Source: an uncultured Clostridia bacterium (GTDB taxonomy: Bacteria; Bacillota; Clostridia; Christensenellales; Borkfalkiaceae). Taken from it: DNA of 39,294 nt. The DNA lies in contig CANPZV010000008.1 in the NCBI GenBank assembly GCA_947589285.1, positions 1 through 39,294 on the forward strand, written 5' to 3'. Position numbers and translations under genes: made by a program. Of the stretch, positions 32,052-39,294 are shown one piece after another (the stretch's first letter is position 1; the number at the start of each line of letters is the position of its first letter). The notes under the pieces are model-generated. The model saw nothing but the letters and a program-made list of their open reading frames with translations. It was not told where the DNA came from and ran no database searches.

Positions 32052-34736
32052 TCACTGTGCCACGTTCAGCGAGACGGTGTGAATGTCGCTCGTCAATCCC
32101 TTGAAGGGCGTCGCATTCTGGAAGAAGGTATTCACGTCGAACTTGTTGGCGTTGTAGACAAAGAGGTCATTCCTCTGATAGGTGGGAAGTTCCACGGCGA
32201 GTTCCATAACGAGGTCGAGAGCCTCCGCATAGAGATCCGCGCGGTCCTGCTTGCCCTGCTCTGTGGAGTCGTCGATCTCGCGGGCCTGCTCGATGAGGGG
32301 CGACAGCTCGTTGACGACGAGATCGTACTCATAGTTGTACTTCCCGCCCGCATTTTGAAGGATCTGGCGGTAGCCCCAGTTGAGGACGGAGGTCGCCGTG
32401 GAATCCTTGTGGTAGACCTGATACATGTCGGGGTCGATGGTGGAACCCCAGGCGGCCGCCCATACGGTGAGGGAACCTGTGTTCAGCTTGATGAGGCCCT
32501 GCGGGTCGACCTTGACGTTGATCTCGAAGCCCCACTTGTTGAGCATCTCGCCCGCCTGCCAGAGAGCGTCCCACGCGGGGTGGTCCTGCTCGCTGCCGAC
32601 GATCGTGAAGGTGTATTTGAGCGTATCGGAGCCGCTGGTGTTCTGATAGACGCCCCGCGCGTTCAGGCTGTATTTCTGTTCGGACAGGATCGGGTCGCCC
32701 TTGATGCCCGCGACGAGAGCCTGAATGAAGCCCTTCTGCTCCTCTTCGGTGAGCTTATCGCCCGTTCCCTTGTGGAGGATATCGCGTACATAGTGCGCAT
32801 AGGCGGGGCTGACGGAATCGAGGTCGTCGGGAATGGGATCGCCGATGAAGGGATAGTAGCTCGTCTTATCCTTGAGGGCCTTTTGGTACACCCAGTTGGC
32901 CTTGGTCATGGAGCGGTACAAAACCTCCGCATGGGAGCCGTAGTACTGCGCGGTCAGTTTGACGTCGATGCAGTGCATGATCGCCTGGCGGACCCTGAGA
33001 TTGGGCACCTTGCCCGCGTTGATGCCGACGTAGCCGTAGCCCGAAGTCTGGATCTCCTTATTGCCGATGCCGTCCTTCCCCTTGTTGCGGACCTCGTTGA
33101 AGATCTCCGTCTTGGCGTTCGGCTCCACGAAGTCCATATCGCCCGCATAGAGGTTGTTGAGCATCTGGTTCTGCTGAGCGACGCTGTAACGGACCTTCTT
33201 GATCTTCGCGGGGCCTTTTCCGTCGGCGTTGAAGTAGGGATTGCGCTCGTAGTAGACCATGCTCCCGTTGTAGAAGTCGCCGTCCCGCACCTCCGCAGTG
33301 CCGCCCGCGACCTTGCCGACGCCGCCCGCGTCGCAGCTGACCGCATAGGGTCCCGCGCCGACGGGAAGGCTGTTCTTATCGTGTGAGCCAACGACGTCAT
33401 CGAGGAAGGACTGGGACGCATATTCCACGCCGAAATTGGTCTCATAGTCGAAGGCGTTGATGCGTTTCTCATCCGAATAGTAGTACATGGGCGCGACCGT
33501 GAAGCCGAAGTTCCAGATGGCCTTGGGGTCGATCTTGTGGATCTTGATGGAGAGGACTTCGTTGAAGCCATCCTTCACATGGGTGTGCGCCTCATCCTCG
33601 TATTCGGGGACTTTATACTCTGTATTGTTGACGGTGCAGGCGGCATCCTTGTTGGCAAAAGTGATACCCGTGATGTTCGGGAATGCCCTATCGTCATTTT
33701 CCTGGAAGTATTCCTCAAGGGCCTCGTTGGTGATGTAGGTGAAGAGGTTGGCCGCCGTCAGCCAGTTGCTGACGACTTCATCAATCTTCCCGGGGATGTT
33801 GATGTCAAACACATAGTTGATGGCTTGATCTTTCGTCCATGCGCGGAAGTACTCGGGGCCGACAGTCCCGCTCACCATCTGCGCGGTCTCTTTATTCCAC
33901 GTCAGGACGCCCTCGTTGTAGAGGAACATCTCGACGTCGGATTGAAGCACGTTTCTGTGTTCTGCGCCCTTGCTGTCCTGAAAAACGGTGTCCGCATAGG
34001 AATCGAGCGCGGCGGAGAAGTCGTCGCCAAGCTCTTCGCGGAAGAGTTCAAGAGCCTTGTCGTAGTCGCTCACGACGTGCGCATACGCATCGCCCGTCAA
34101 GCCCTGGAGCGCGGTCCTGAACTGGTCCTTGTCCATAACGCCGTCCTTATCGACCTCTTCCTTTGCCTCGATAAGGGCGTTGATGCGGGTACGCGCCGCA
34201 TTCTGGAACTCCGCCATGAAGGAATCCTGCTGCGCCTCGTCGGTATCGGGCTTCTGCGTGCGGTACGCCTTGAGGCCGACGATGTCGGTGGAATAGATGG
34301 TGCTTGCGCCCGTGTAGACGGGATCGAGATAGACGTACAGATTGAAGAGGACGTCCTTCATCGAGAGATAGCTGCCGTTCGAGAACCGGATGTTGTTCTT
34401 GAGGACGAACTTATACTCGGTGATGGCGTCATCGCCCACCCCCGTCGTCGAGATCTCCATGTCCTTGACGACGACGGCTTCCTTCTCGCCATAGGCGACG
34501 TTGCCGTTTTCGTCATTGGCGAGCATACTGATCTGCGTGAGACCCGTGACGGACATATCGGTGCCCGTGGTCGCAAAGAAAGGACTGAAAACGCCGTCGA
34601 GCGGCTGCGTCGAGAACACGACCGCATCATTCTCATTGTCATAGACGCCCGTTGCGCCGCCGCATCCCGCGACGACGCCCGCCATCATGACGCAGGCAAG
34701 CGTTCCCGCTACAATTTTTAATGCCTTAGACTTCAT
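32052..34736 (-). CDS. oppA: Oligopeptide-binding lipoprotein OppA (SBP_bac_5 family), enlarged (894 aa)
   Basis: The signal peptide with lipobox VAGC (Cys25) predicts a lipid-anchored extracellular peptide receptor for OppBCDF. Family hallmarks are the N-terminal VVFSTQPLDGVFSPFFATTG, the KNNIRFSNG segment, YYERNPYF (after the middle), RVRQAIMHCID, and the C-terminal VWAAAWGSTIDPDMYQVYH. Usual members have 540-600 residues. The extra 300 lie mostly between residues 155 and 400, a charged and helical insertion (ARTRINALIEAKEEVDKDG..., DKALELFREELGDDF) within the first lobe. AAGGAG lies 11 bases before the ATG. The gene is 38 bases after the GLUG-type lipoprotein gene. Confidence 0.95.
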   Translation of the reverse strand: MKSKALKIVAGTLACVMMAGVVAGCGGATGVYDNENDAVVFSTQPLDGVFSPFFATTGTDMSVTGLTQISMLANDENGNVAYGEKEAVVVKDMEISTTGVGDDAITEYKFVLKNNIRFSNGSYLSMKDVLFNLYVYLDPVYTGASTIYSTDIVGLKAYRTQKPDTDEAQQDSFMAEFQNAARTRINALIEAKEEVDKDGVMDKDQFRTALQGLTGDAYAHVVSDYDKALELFREELGDDFSAALDSYADTVFQDSKGAEHRNVLQSDVEMFLYNEGVLTWNKETAQMVSGTVGPEYFRAWTKDQAINYVFDINIPGKIDEVVSNWLTAANLFTYITNEALEEYFQENDDRAFPNITGITFANKDAACTVNNTEYKVPEYEDEAHTHVKDGFNEVLSIKIHKIDPKAIWNFGFTVAPMYYYSDEKRINAFDYETNFGVEYASQSFLDDVVGSHDKNSLPVGAGPYAVSCDAGGVGKVAGGTAEVRDGDFYNGSMVYYERNPYFNADGKGPAKIKKVRYSVAQQNQMLNNLYAGDMDFVEPNAKTEIFNEVRNKGKDGIGNKEIQTSGYGYVGINAGKVPNLRVRQAIMHCIDVKLTAQYYGSHAEVLYRSMTKANWVYQKALKDKTSYYPFIGDPIPDDLDSVSPAYAHYVRDILHKGTGDKLTEEEQKGFIQALVAGIKGDPILSEQKYSLNARGVYQNTSGSDTLKYTFTIVGSEQDHPAWDALWQAGEMLNKWGFEINVKVDPQGLIKLNTGSLTVWAAAWGSTIDPDMYQVYHKDSTATSVLNWGYRQILQNAGGKYNYEYDLVVNELSPLIEQAREIDDSTEQGKQDRADLYAEALDLVMELAVELPTYQRNDLFVYNANKFDVNTFFQNATPFKGLTSDIHTVSLNVAQ

Positions 34737-34774
34737 GTGATTTATAACTCCTTTCGATTTTCCCGAATTTGATT

Positions 34775-36040
34775 TTATCTGTTATCCGTGAGCGTGACCT
34801 GCACCGTGCAGTTCTCGCATCCGAAGCTCTCGTCCCAGACGAGACGGTCGGTCACGATGTACTCTTCCCCTTGGTAGGATTCGAGCCTTGTCACCGTGAA
34901 TGCCGCCGACAGGGTCACATCCTTGACCACGGAATCCATCGCAAGAGCCGCAAACGGAGCGATGTAGACATTCTTCGCACGAGAGTTTTTCACCGAAATG
35001 TCGAGCGTCATTCCCTCGATCCTGACGTTCTCCACCGTCGCCCCCTCAAGGATGCCGAAGAAGCCGATGCAGAGCGCGTTGTCGTCGAGAGAGGTATATT
35101 CCGAGGTCAGATCGTCGTTCGTCGCGCTGCAAGCGAGCTTGAAATCCGATATCGTGAAGCCGTTCCCGTAGAACACGCCCGTGAACTTGCCCGCGTTGTT
35201 GCGGAACCCGTCCACCTCTTCGCCGCCGAGATCGACGTCATTGGTGAGATAGACGCCGTTGCCCGTCCTCGCATAGGCCGAGGACGCCGCGATGAATTCG
35301 TCCGCCGTGGAGACGTAGACAAAATCACCCTTTAAGTACTCGACGTAGACTTTGACGGCCGTACTCTCTTCCCCGCCGGGGTGGACGAAGGCGTCGTCCC
35401 AAGGGATCCAGTTGCCGCTCGCGTCCTTCCCCTTGTAATAGGCGATCTCGTACTTGCCCGTCTCCGCATTCTTCTCCCGCTTGGCGGTGAAGCCCACGCG
35501 GCCGTCGGCAAGGTCGGAGGGATCGGCGAAGGCTCTCCCCTCCTGCGTCTTGATGGAAGTAAAGACCTGTTCGGCCCCGTTCTCGTCGAAATAGCTGATG
35601 GCGTAGGTGTGGGTAACTTTGGGTGCCCAGCCGCAGTAGAGGGTCAAAGGCTCGTCGCCGCTTCTGAGCTTGTCTTTTTCAAAATCCCACTCGTCGGAAT
35701 AGGTGACGGTTCCGTCGGAGTTTTCCCTCTTCGACCTAAACCAACCCGTGATCACATAGTTCTGGCGGATGATCTCCCGCTTGGAATATTCCCCGGGAGG
35801 GGCGATCAACGTCTCGCCGCCCTCGGGAATGTAGTAGTACATCCTGACGTCGCGGTCGCTGTTCTGATAGACGCCGCCCTCGAGCTTATAGGTGACCTCA
35901 ATGCCCGTATGCCCGTTTGCATAGGGAGCGTTGCCGGAGGTATAATCCTGCCCGCCCCCGCCGCATGCGGTCAAAAGCCCTGCAAATATACAGGCGATGC
36001 ACATACATACGAGTATGACGATTGCTCTTTTCCTTTTCAT
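34775..36040 (-). CDS. Lipoprotein with InlB-like segment and GLUG/beta-helix-like domain (421 aa)
   Basis: The first gene after the consensus promoter. The signal peptide ends in lipobox LTAC (Cys26), so it is probably displayed on the surface. Residues about 46-140 look like a diverged InlB/Listeria-Bacteroides repeat (IEVTYKLEGG ... VITGWF ... LTLYCGWAP). Residues 245-420 resemble a GLUG-type repeat or right-handed beta-helix domain (YLTNDVDLGG, FTGVFYGNGFTISDFKL, GFFGILEGATVENVRIEG, VVKDVTLSAAF). These are usually adhesive or carbohydrate-associated. The start at 36040 is chosen because it gives a clean signal peptide and has AGGG at 5 bases; the frame runs on to an ATG at 36157, which would sit inside the promoter. 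Function is unknown beyond likely surface binding. Confidence 0.9.
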   Translation of the reverse strand: MKRKRAIVILVCMCIACIFAGLLTACGGGGQDYTSGNAPYANGHTGIEVTYKLEGGVYQNSDRDVRMYYYIPEGGETLIAPPGEYSKREIIRQNYVITGWFRSKRENSDGTVTYSDEWDFEKDKLRSGDEPLTLYCGWAPKVTHTYAISYFDENGAEQVFTSIKTQEGRAFADPSDLADGRVGFTAKREKNAETGKYEIAYYKGKDASGNWIPWDDAFVHPGGEESTAVKVYVEYLKGDFVYVSTADEFIAASSAYARTGNGVYLTNDVDLGGEEVDGFRNNAGKFTGVFYGNGFTISDFKLACSATNDDLTSEYTSLDDNALCIGFFGILEGATVENVRIEGMTLDISVKNSRAKNVYIAPFAALAMDSVVKDVTLSAAFTVTRLESYQGEEYIVTDRLVWDESFGCENCTVQVTLTDNR

Positions 36041-36128
36041 GGATCCCTCGCTTTCCCGCCATCCGACAGAGAATTTTCGCCTGAGGTTATGGTGGAAAGT
36101 CCAAAATGACATAATAATACAATATATA

Positions 36129-36157
36129 ATTATAGCCAAGCGAGGCCTTCGTGTCAA
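36129..36157 (-). promoter_or_regulatory. Perfect-consensus sigma-A promoter at the head of the opp/protease/lipoprotein cluster
   Basis: On the minus strand TTGACA (36157-36152), 17 bases, TATAAT (36134-36129): both hexamers and the spacing match consensus exactly. The predicted start site is near 36121, leaving a leader of about 80 bases before the ATG at 36040. The rest of the 36041-36285 gap is AT-rich with no ORF of note, and I see no riboswitch or clear operator palindrome. Confidence 0.9.
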
Positions 36158-36284
36158 GGAAAAACCGTGGAATCTGCGTGAAATATTTATAAATTATCCT
36201 TATGGTTCCGAAATATTTTCTCTGATTGAAAATAATATACAAATATTCAGCGTTTCTTACATTTTTGGGCAAAAAATCCGAACG

Positions 36285-36306
36285 AAAAAACGGGCAAAAG
36301 CCCGTT
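36285..36306 (-). terminator. Rho-independent terminator of the calcium ATPase gene
   Basis: On the minus strand a 7-base stem AACGGGC / GCCCGTT closes a TTTT loop (plus-strand 36289-36295 and 36300-36306), followed by a run of six T. It begins about 14 bases after the ATPase stop. It separates the ATPase from the opp cluster promoter. Confidence 0.92.
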
Positions 36307-36320
36307 CTTCCGATTTTTAT

Positions 36321-38963
36321 TCATGATTTTCTCTCCGCACGCCGCAGGAAAAATTTGGAGATCTCTACGCCGATGAGCGGCACAAGGCACAGCCCCGCGA
36401 CGATGAGATACTGCCAAGGGTTTAGGAACACGATCCCGAAGAAGCTCTCCGCCCCGTGAATGAAGGGCGTGACGAAGAGCAGGAACAGGACGATCGCAAA
36501 CGATCCCCCCATCGCGGCATAGAGTGCCTTGTTGTGGCCGTTCCCCTTTGCAAAGACGGAGGCGGTGTTCGAGCGTTGGTTGGCGACGTGGACGAGCTGG
36601 GAGACGGAGATCGTCGCAAAGGTCATCGTCATCGCCGCGCTCGGGTCGCCGAACCCGTACAGGCCGATGAAGTAAGCGGAGAGCGAGACCGCCGAGAGCA
36701 GGAACCCGTGGAAGAGGACGCGCCAGACGAGGCCCCTCTCGAACAGCGTTCCCGACTTCACGGGCGGGTGATCCATGATGTCCGAGGCGGCGGGATCGAC
36801 CCCCAGCCCGAGGGCGGGAAGGGTGTCCGTCACCAAATTGATGATGAGTACATGCACCGCGAGAATGGGCGCGGGGAGGTTGAAGAGCGTCGCGATGACA
36901 AGCGTCAAAATTTCGGCGATGTTGCCCGCGAGAAGGAATTGGATGACCTTCTGAATGTTGGCGTAGACCCTTCTCCCCTCCCTGACCGCGCTCTCGATCG
37001 TGGTGAAGTTGTTGTCGAGCAGGATGATGTCGGAGGCGTCCTTGGCGACGTCCGTCCCCGCGCCCATGGCGACGCCGATGTCTGCGGCCTTTAAGGCGGG
37101 CGAATCGTTGACGCCGTCCCCCGTCATGGAGGCGACCTCCCCCGTCCTCTGCAAAGATCTGACGATGCGGAGTTTGTCGGAGGGAGAGACGCGGGCATAG
37201 ACGGACGTCGTGTTGACGATCTTGTCGAGTTCCTCATCGCTCATTGCGGCAAGTTCCGCCCCCGTGAGAGCGGTATCGCCCTCTTTGAAGATCTTGAGTT
37301 CCCGCGCGATGGCGACGGCCGTCGTCTTGTGGTCGCCCGTGATCATGACGACGCGGATGCCCGCCCTGTGGCAGGATTCGACGGCACCGATGACCTCCTT
37401 CCGCGGCGGGTCGATCATGCAGGTGAAGCCGAGGAAGGTGAGGTCCTTCTCAACGTCGTCCCCTTCCTTGGGCGTGAAATCGATGTCGCGCATGGCAAAG
37501 CCGAGGACGCGGAGGGCCTCCTCGGACATCTCCTCGGCCTTCCCGAGGAGGAAAGTTCTGTCCTCCTCCGTCATGGGACGGACGCCGCTTGAGGTCAAGA
37601 TCGACGTGCAGAGGGGCAGAAGGCCGTCGATCGCGCCCTTGGTGTACACGCGCTCTCCCTCCCCCTCCCTGACGGCGACGGACATGCGCTTTCTGTCCGA
37701 ATCGAAGGGCTGTTCAAAGATACGGGGATGCTCGGCCTTGAGCTTCCCGCAGTCCACGCCGTATTTCTCGGCAAGGACGATGAGCGCGCCCTCCGTGGGG
37801 TCGCCGAGCCATTCGCCCTCCCGCTTGGGGTCCTTGGCGGCGTCGTTGCAGAGCGCGGAGGCATAGATGAGCGGAAGCGCGACGGCGTCCGCCTCCCCTC
37901 CCGCCGCGTCGGTGAGTTTGCCGTCCGTGAGAAAGCGGGTGACGGTCATGCGGTTCAACGTCAGGGTGCCCGTCTTGTCACAGCAGATGACGGTCGCCGA
38001 GCCGAGCGTCTCGACGGCGGGCAGGCTCCTGACGAGGGCCTGCTGTTTGGCCATGCGCTGGACGCCGAGAGCCATGACGACGGTGGCCGTCGCGGGAAGG
38101 CCCTCGGGAATGACGGAGATGGCGAGAGAGATCGCGGTGAGCGCGAGCGTCTGCCACTTGCTGACGTCATAGAGAAGCCCGACGCAGAACATCAGGACGG
38201 CGACGATGATGCCGACGAGCGACAGGACCTTGCCGACGTGGTTGAGCTTCCTCTTCATGGGCGTCTGCAATTCGTCCGTCTCGTCGAGCATGCCCGCGAT
38301 CGAGCCGACCTGCGTGCGCATGCCCGTCTCAACGACGACGCCGACGGCCGTTCCCGCCGTGCAGACCGAGGAGGAGAAGGCCATGTTGACCCTGTCCCCC
38401 AAGGGGGCGTCCTCTTTCAGCACGGTGAGGGCGTCCTTTTCGACGGGGACGCTCTCCCCCGTGAGCGCGGCCTCCTGCACGGCTAAATTTGCCTCCTCGA
38501 GGAGGCGCACATCGGCGGGCACGACGCAGCCGTCGGCGAGAATGACGATATCCCCGGGGACGAGTTCTTCGGCGGGAAGGGTGCATTCCTCCCCGTCCCT
38601 CAACACCCGCGCCGTCGGAGCGGTGAGCGTTGCGAGGGAGGCGAGCGCGTCGGCCGCCTTCTTCTCCTGCACGATGCCGATGACCGCATTGACAACGACG
38701 ATCACCAAAATGACGGCCGCCTCCGCCCAATCATGGAAGATGAGCGAAAGCACGGCGGCGAGCAGAAGGATGATGACCATGACGTCCATGATCTGTTCGA
38801 AGAGCATCTTCCAGATGCTCTTCTTCTTTTTCTCTCTCAAGACGTTCCTGCCAAACTGTTCTTGACGGCGGGCGGCTTCCTCGGAGGAAAGCCCCTCTCT
38901 CGCGGCGGAGAGGGCGGAAAGCGTCTCCTCTCCCCCGATCGCATGCCAAATTTTTTGTTCCAT
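36321..38963 (-). CDS. P2A-type cation-transporting ATPase, probable calcium exporter
   Basis: An 880-residue membrane pump with all P-type hallmarks: TGES in the actuator domain, phosphorylated Asp329 in CCDKTGTLTLNRM, KGAIDG nucleotide-binding segment, MITGDHKTTA, and TGDGVNDSPALKAADIG. Ion-site residues match SERCA-type calcium pumps: SVIPEGLPA in M4, GNIAEIL in M5 (Asn and Glu kept) and NLVTDTLPALGLG in M6. About ten membrane segments are visible. The start at 38963 has GGAG upstream, and the frame's earlier ATG at 39233 lies in repeat sequence. It has its own promoter and terminator, so it is not part of the opp cluster. It likely removes calcium from the cytosol; transport of other divalent ions such as manganese cannot be excluded. 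Confidence 0.95.
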   Translation of the reverse strand: MEQKIWHAIGGEETLSALSAAREGLSSEEAARRQEQFGRNVLREKKKKSIWKMLFEQIMDVMVIILLLAAVLSLIFHDWAEAAVILVIVVVNAVIGIVQEKKAADALASLATLTAPTARVLRDGEECTLPAEELVPGDIVILADGCVVPADVRLLEEANLAVQEAALTGESVPVEKDALTVLKEDAPLGDRVNMAFSSSVCTAGTAVGVVVETGMRTQVGSIAGMLDETDELQTPMKRKLNHVGKVLSLVGIIVAVLMFCVGLLYDVSKWQTLALTAISLAISVIPEGLPATATVVMALGVQRMAKQQALVRSLPAVETLGSATVICCDKTGTLTLNRMTVTRFLTDGKLTDAAGGEADAVALPLIYASALCNDAAKDPKREGEWLGDPTEGALIVLAEKYGVDCGKLKAEHPRIFEQPFDSDRKRMSVAVREGEGERVYTKGAIDGLLPLCTSILTSSGVRPMTEEDRTFLLGKAEEMSEEALRVLGFAMRDIDFTPKEGDDVEKDLTFLGFTCMIDPPRKEVIGAVESCHRAGIRVVMITGDHKTTAVAIARELKIFKEGDTALTGAELAAMSDEELDKIVNTTSVYARVSPSDKLRIVRSLQRTGEVASMTGDGVNDSPALKAADIGVAMGAGTDVAKDASDIILLDNNFTTIESAVREGRRVYANIQKVIQFLLAGNIAEILTLVIATLFNLPAPILAVHVLIINLVTDTLPALGLGVDPAASDIMDHPPVKSGTLFERGLVWRVLFHGFLLSAVSLSAYFIGLYGFGDPSAAMTMTFATISVSQLVHVANQRSNTASVFAKGNGHNKALYAAMGGSFAIVLFLLFVTPFIHGAESFFGIVFLNPWQYLIVAGLCLVPLIGVEISKFFLRRAERKS

Positions 38964-38990
38964 TGGTCTCTCCGTGAAGTTGGTTATTTT

Positions 38991-39019
38991 ATTATAACAC
39001 ATATCGCTGCGAATAAAAA
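38991..39019 (-). promoter_or_regulatory. Extended -10 promoter of the ATPase gene
   Basis: On the minus strand TGTTATAAT (38999-38991) is a consensus extended -10. The -35 region at the right distance is only TTTTTA (39019-39014), which is poor. The start site would be near 38984, about 20 bases before the ATG. Confidence 0.65.
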
Positions 39020-39125
39020 CCTCCTGCGGGGAAATTTCCGCGCAGAAGCGCGAAGTTTTACAGTGAAATAGAGCGGAGGCCAAAAACGCTTCAATGCGAC
39101 GGCCGCGATTTGGGACTTTGCTCAC

Positions 39126-39284
39126 GGGATCCTTCGCTACGATCTGAATGTTGCGGGAGCGGGAGGGGGCGACAAGGGGAAACCGCTCATTCTGAGCCGC
39201 CGCCGCAGGCGGCGTGTCGAAGAATCCCCTCAAACGAAGTCCGTAGGTCTATGAGATGCTTCGGCTACGCCTCAGCATGAGCGC
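39126..39284. repeat. Intergenic palindromic repeat units at the right edge
   Basis: GGGATCCTTCGCTACGATCTGAATG (given here in two parts: GGGATCCTTCGC at 39126 and TACGATCTGAATG after it) faces TCATTCTGAGCC...CGAAGAATCCCC at 39188-39229 in inverted orientation. From 39217 on, the sequence matches the unit of the 1-480 array (CGAAGAATCCCCTCAAACGA, then GTCCGTAGGTCTATGAGATG). A GC hairpin, GCCGCC / GGCGGC, lies near 39195-39213. The remaining bases of the 38964-39294 gap hold only the ATPase promoter. Confidence 0.8.
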
Positions 39285-39294
39285 GCGGGGCAGC

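Noticed and set aside
38964..39233. Extended N-terminus of the ATPase from an ATG at 39233
   Set aside because: The extra 90 residues are encoded by the intergenic repeat and the promoter region, and do not resemble a P-type ATPase N-terminus.

Overview
The window looks like a chromosomal segment of an uncultured, GC-rich, low-GC-relative (Firmicutes/Clostridia-type) gut bacterium. This is inferred from the strong AGGAG-type ribosome binding sites, the many lipoproteins with short basic signal peptides and lipobox cysteines, the consensus sigma-A promoters, the InlB-type and BspA-type surface repeats, and the intergenic palindromic repeats typical of metagenome-assembled Clostridia. The taxon cannot be fixed from the sequence alone. 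Every convincing gene is on the minus strand; the long plus-strand open frames are antisense shadows.

Layout in the direction of transcription (right to left). The right edge (38964-39294) holds intergenic repeats and an extended -10 promoter. It drives a P2A-type calcium ATPase (36321-38963), which ends at a strong terminator (36285-36306). A 280-base AT-rich gap follows, with a perfect-consensus promoter, TTGACA-N17-TATAAT (36129-36157). Downstream come twelve closely packed co-directional genes spanning about 34 kb: a lipoprotein with an InlB-like segment and a GLUG/beta-helix-like domain; an oligopeptide ABC importer (oppA, B, C, D, F); an 80-residue membrane protein; a 2589-residue subtilisin-family surface protease with BspA-type leucine-rich repeats; and four more large lipoproteins of 804, 819, 1259 and 2659 residues. 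The cluster ends at a textbook terminator with a cUUCGg loop (2139-2170). After about 500 bases of repeats comes a monocistronic YqhD/BdhA-type alcohol dehydrogenase (508-1671) with its own promoter, and then another repeat array (1-480).

Working model (inference): the 34-kb cluster is a surface protein-utilisation locus. Giant repeat lipoproteins and the leucine-rich-repeat protease bind and cut extracellular protein, and the Opp importer takes up the peptides. The gene order, the very short intergenic distances, the single strong promoter at the head and the single strong terminator at the end support one transcription unit. A hairpin between the protease and the last four genes, and a weak promoter candidate overlapping it, leave open that the last four are partly independent. 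Several importer subunits are enlarged compared with their families (OppA 894 aa; OppF with about 155 extra C-terminal residues; OppC and OppD with N-terminal extensions), which may mean they are adapted to this system.
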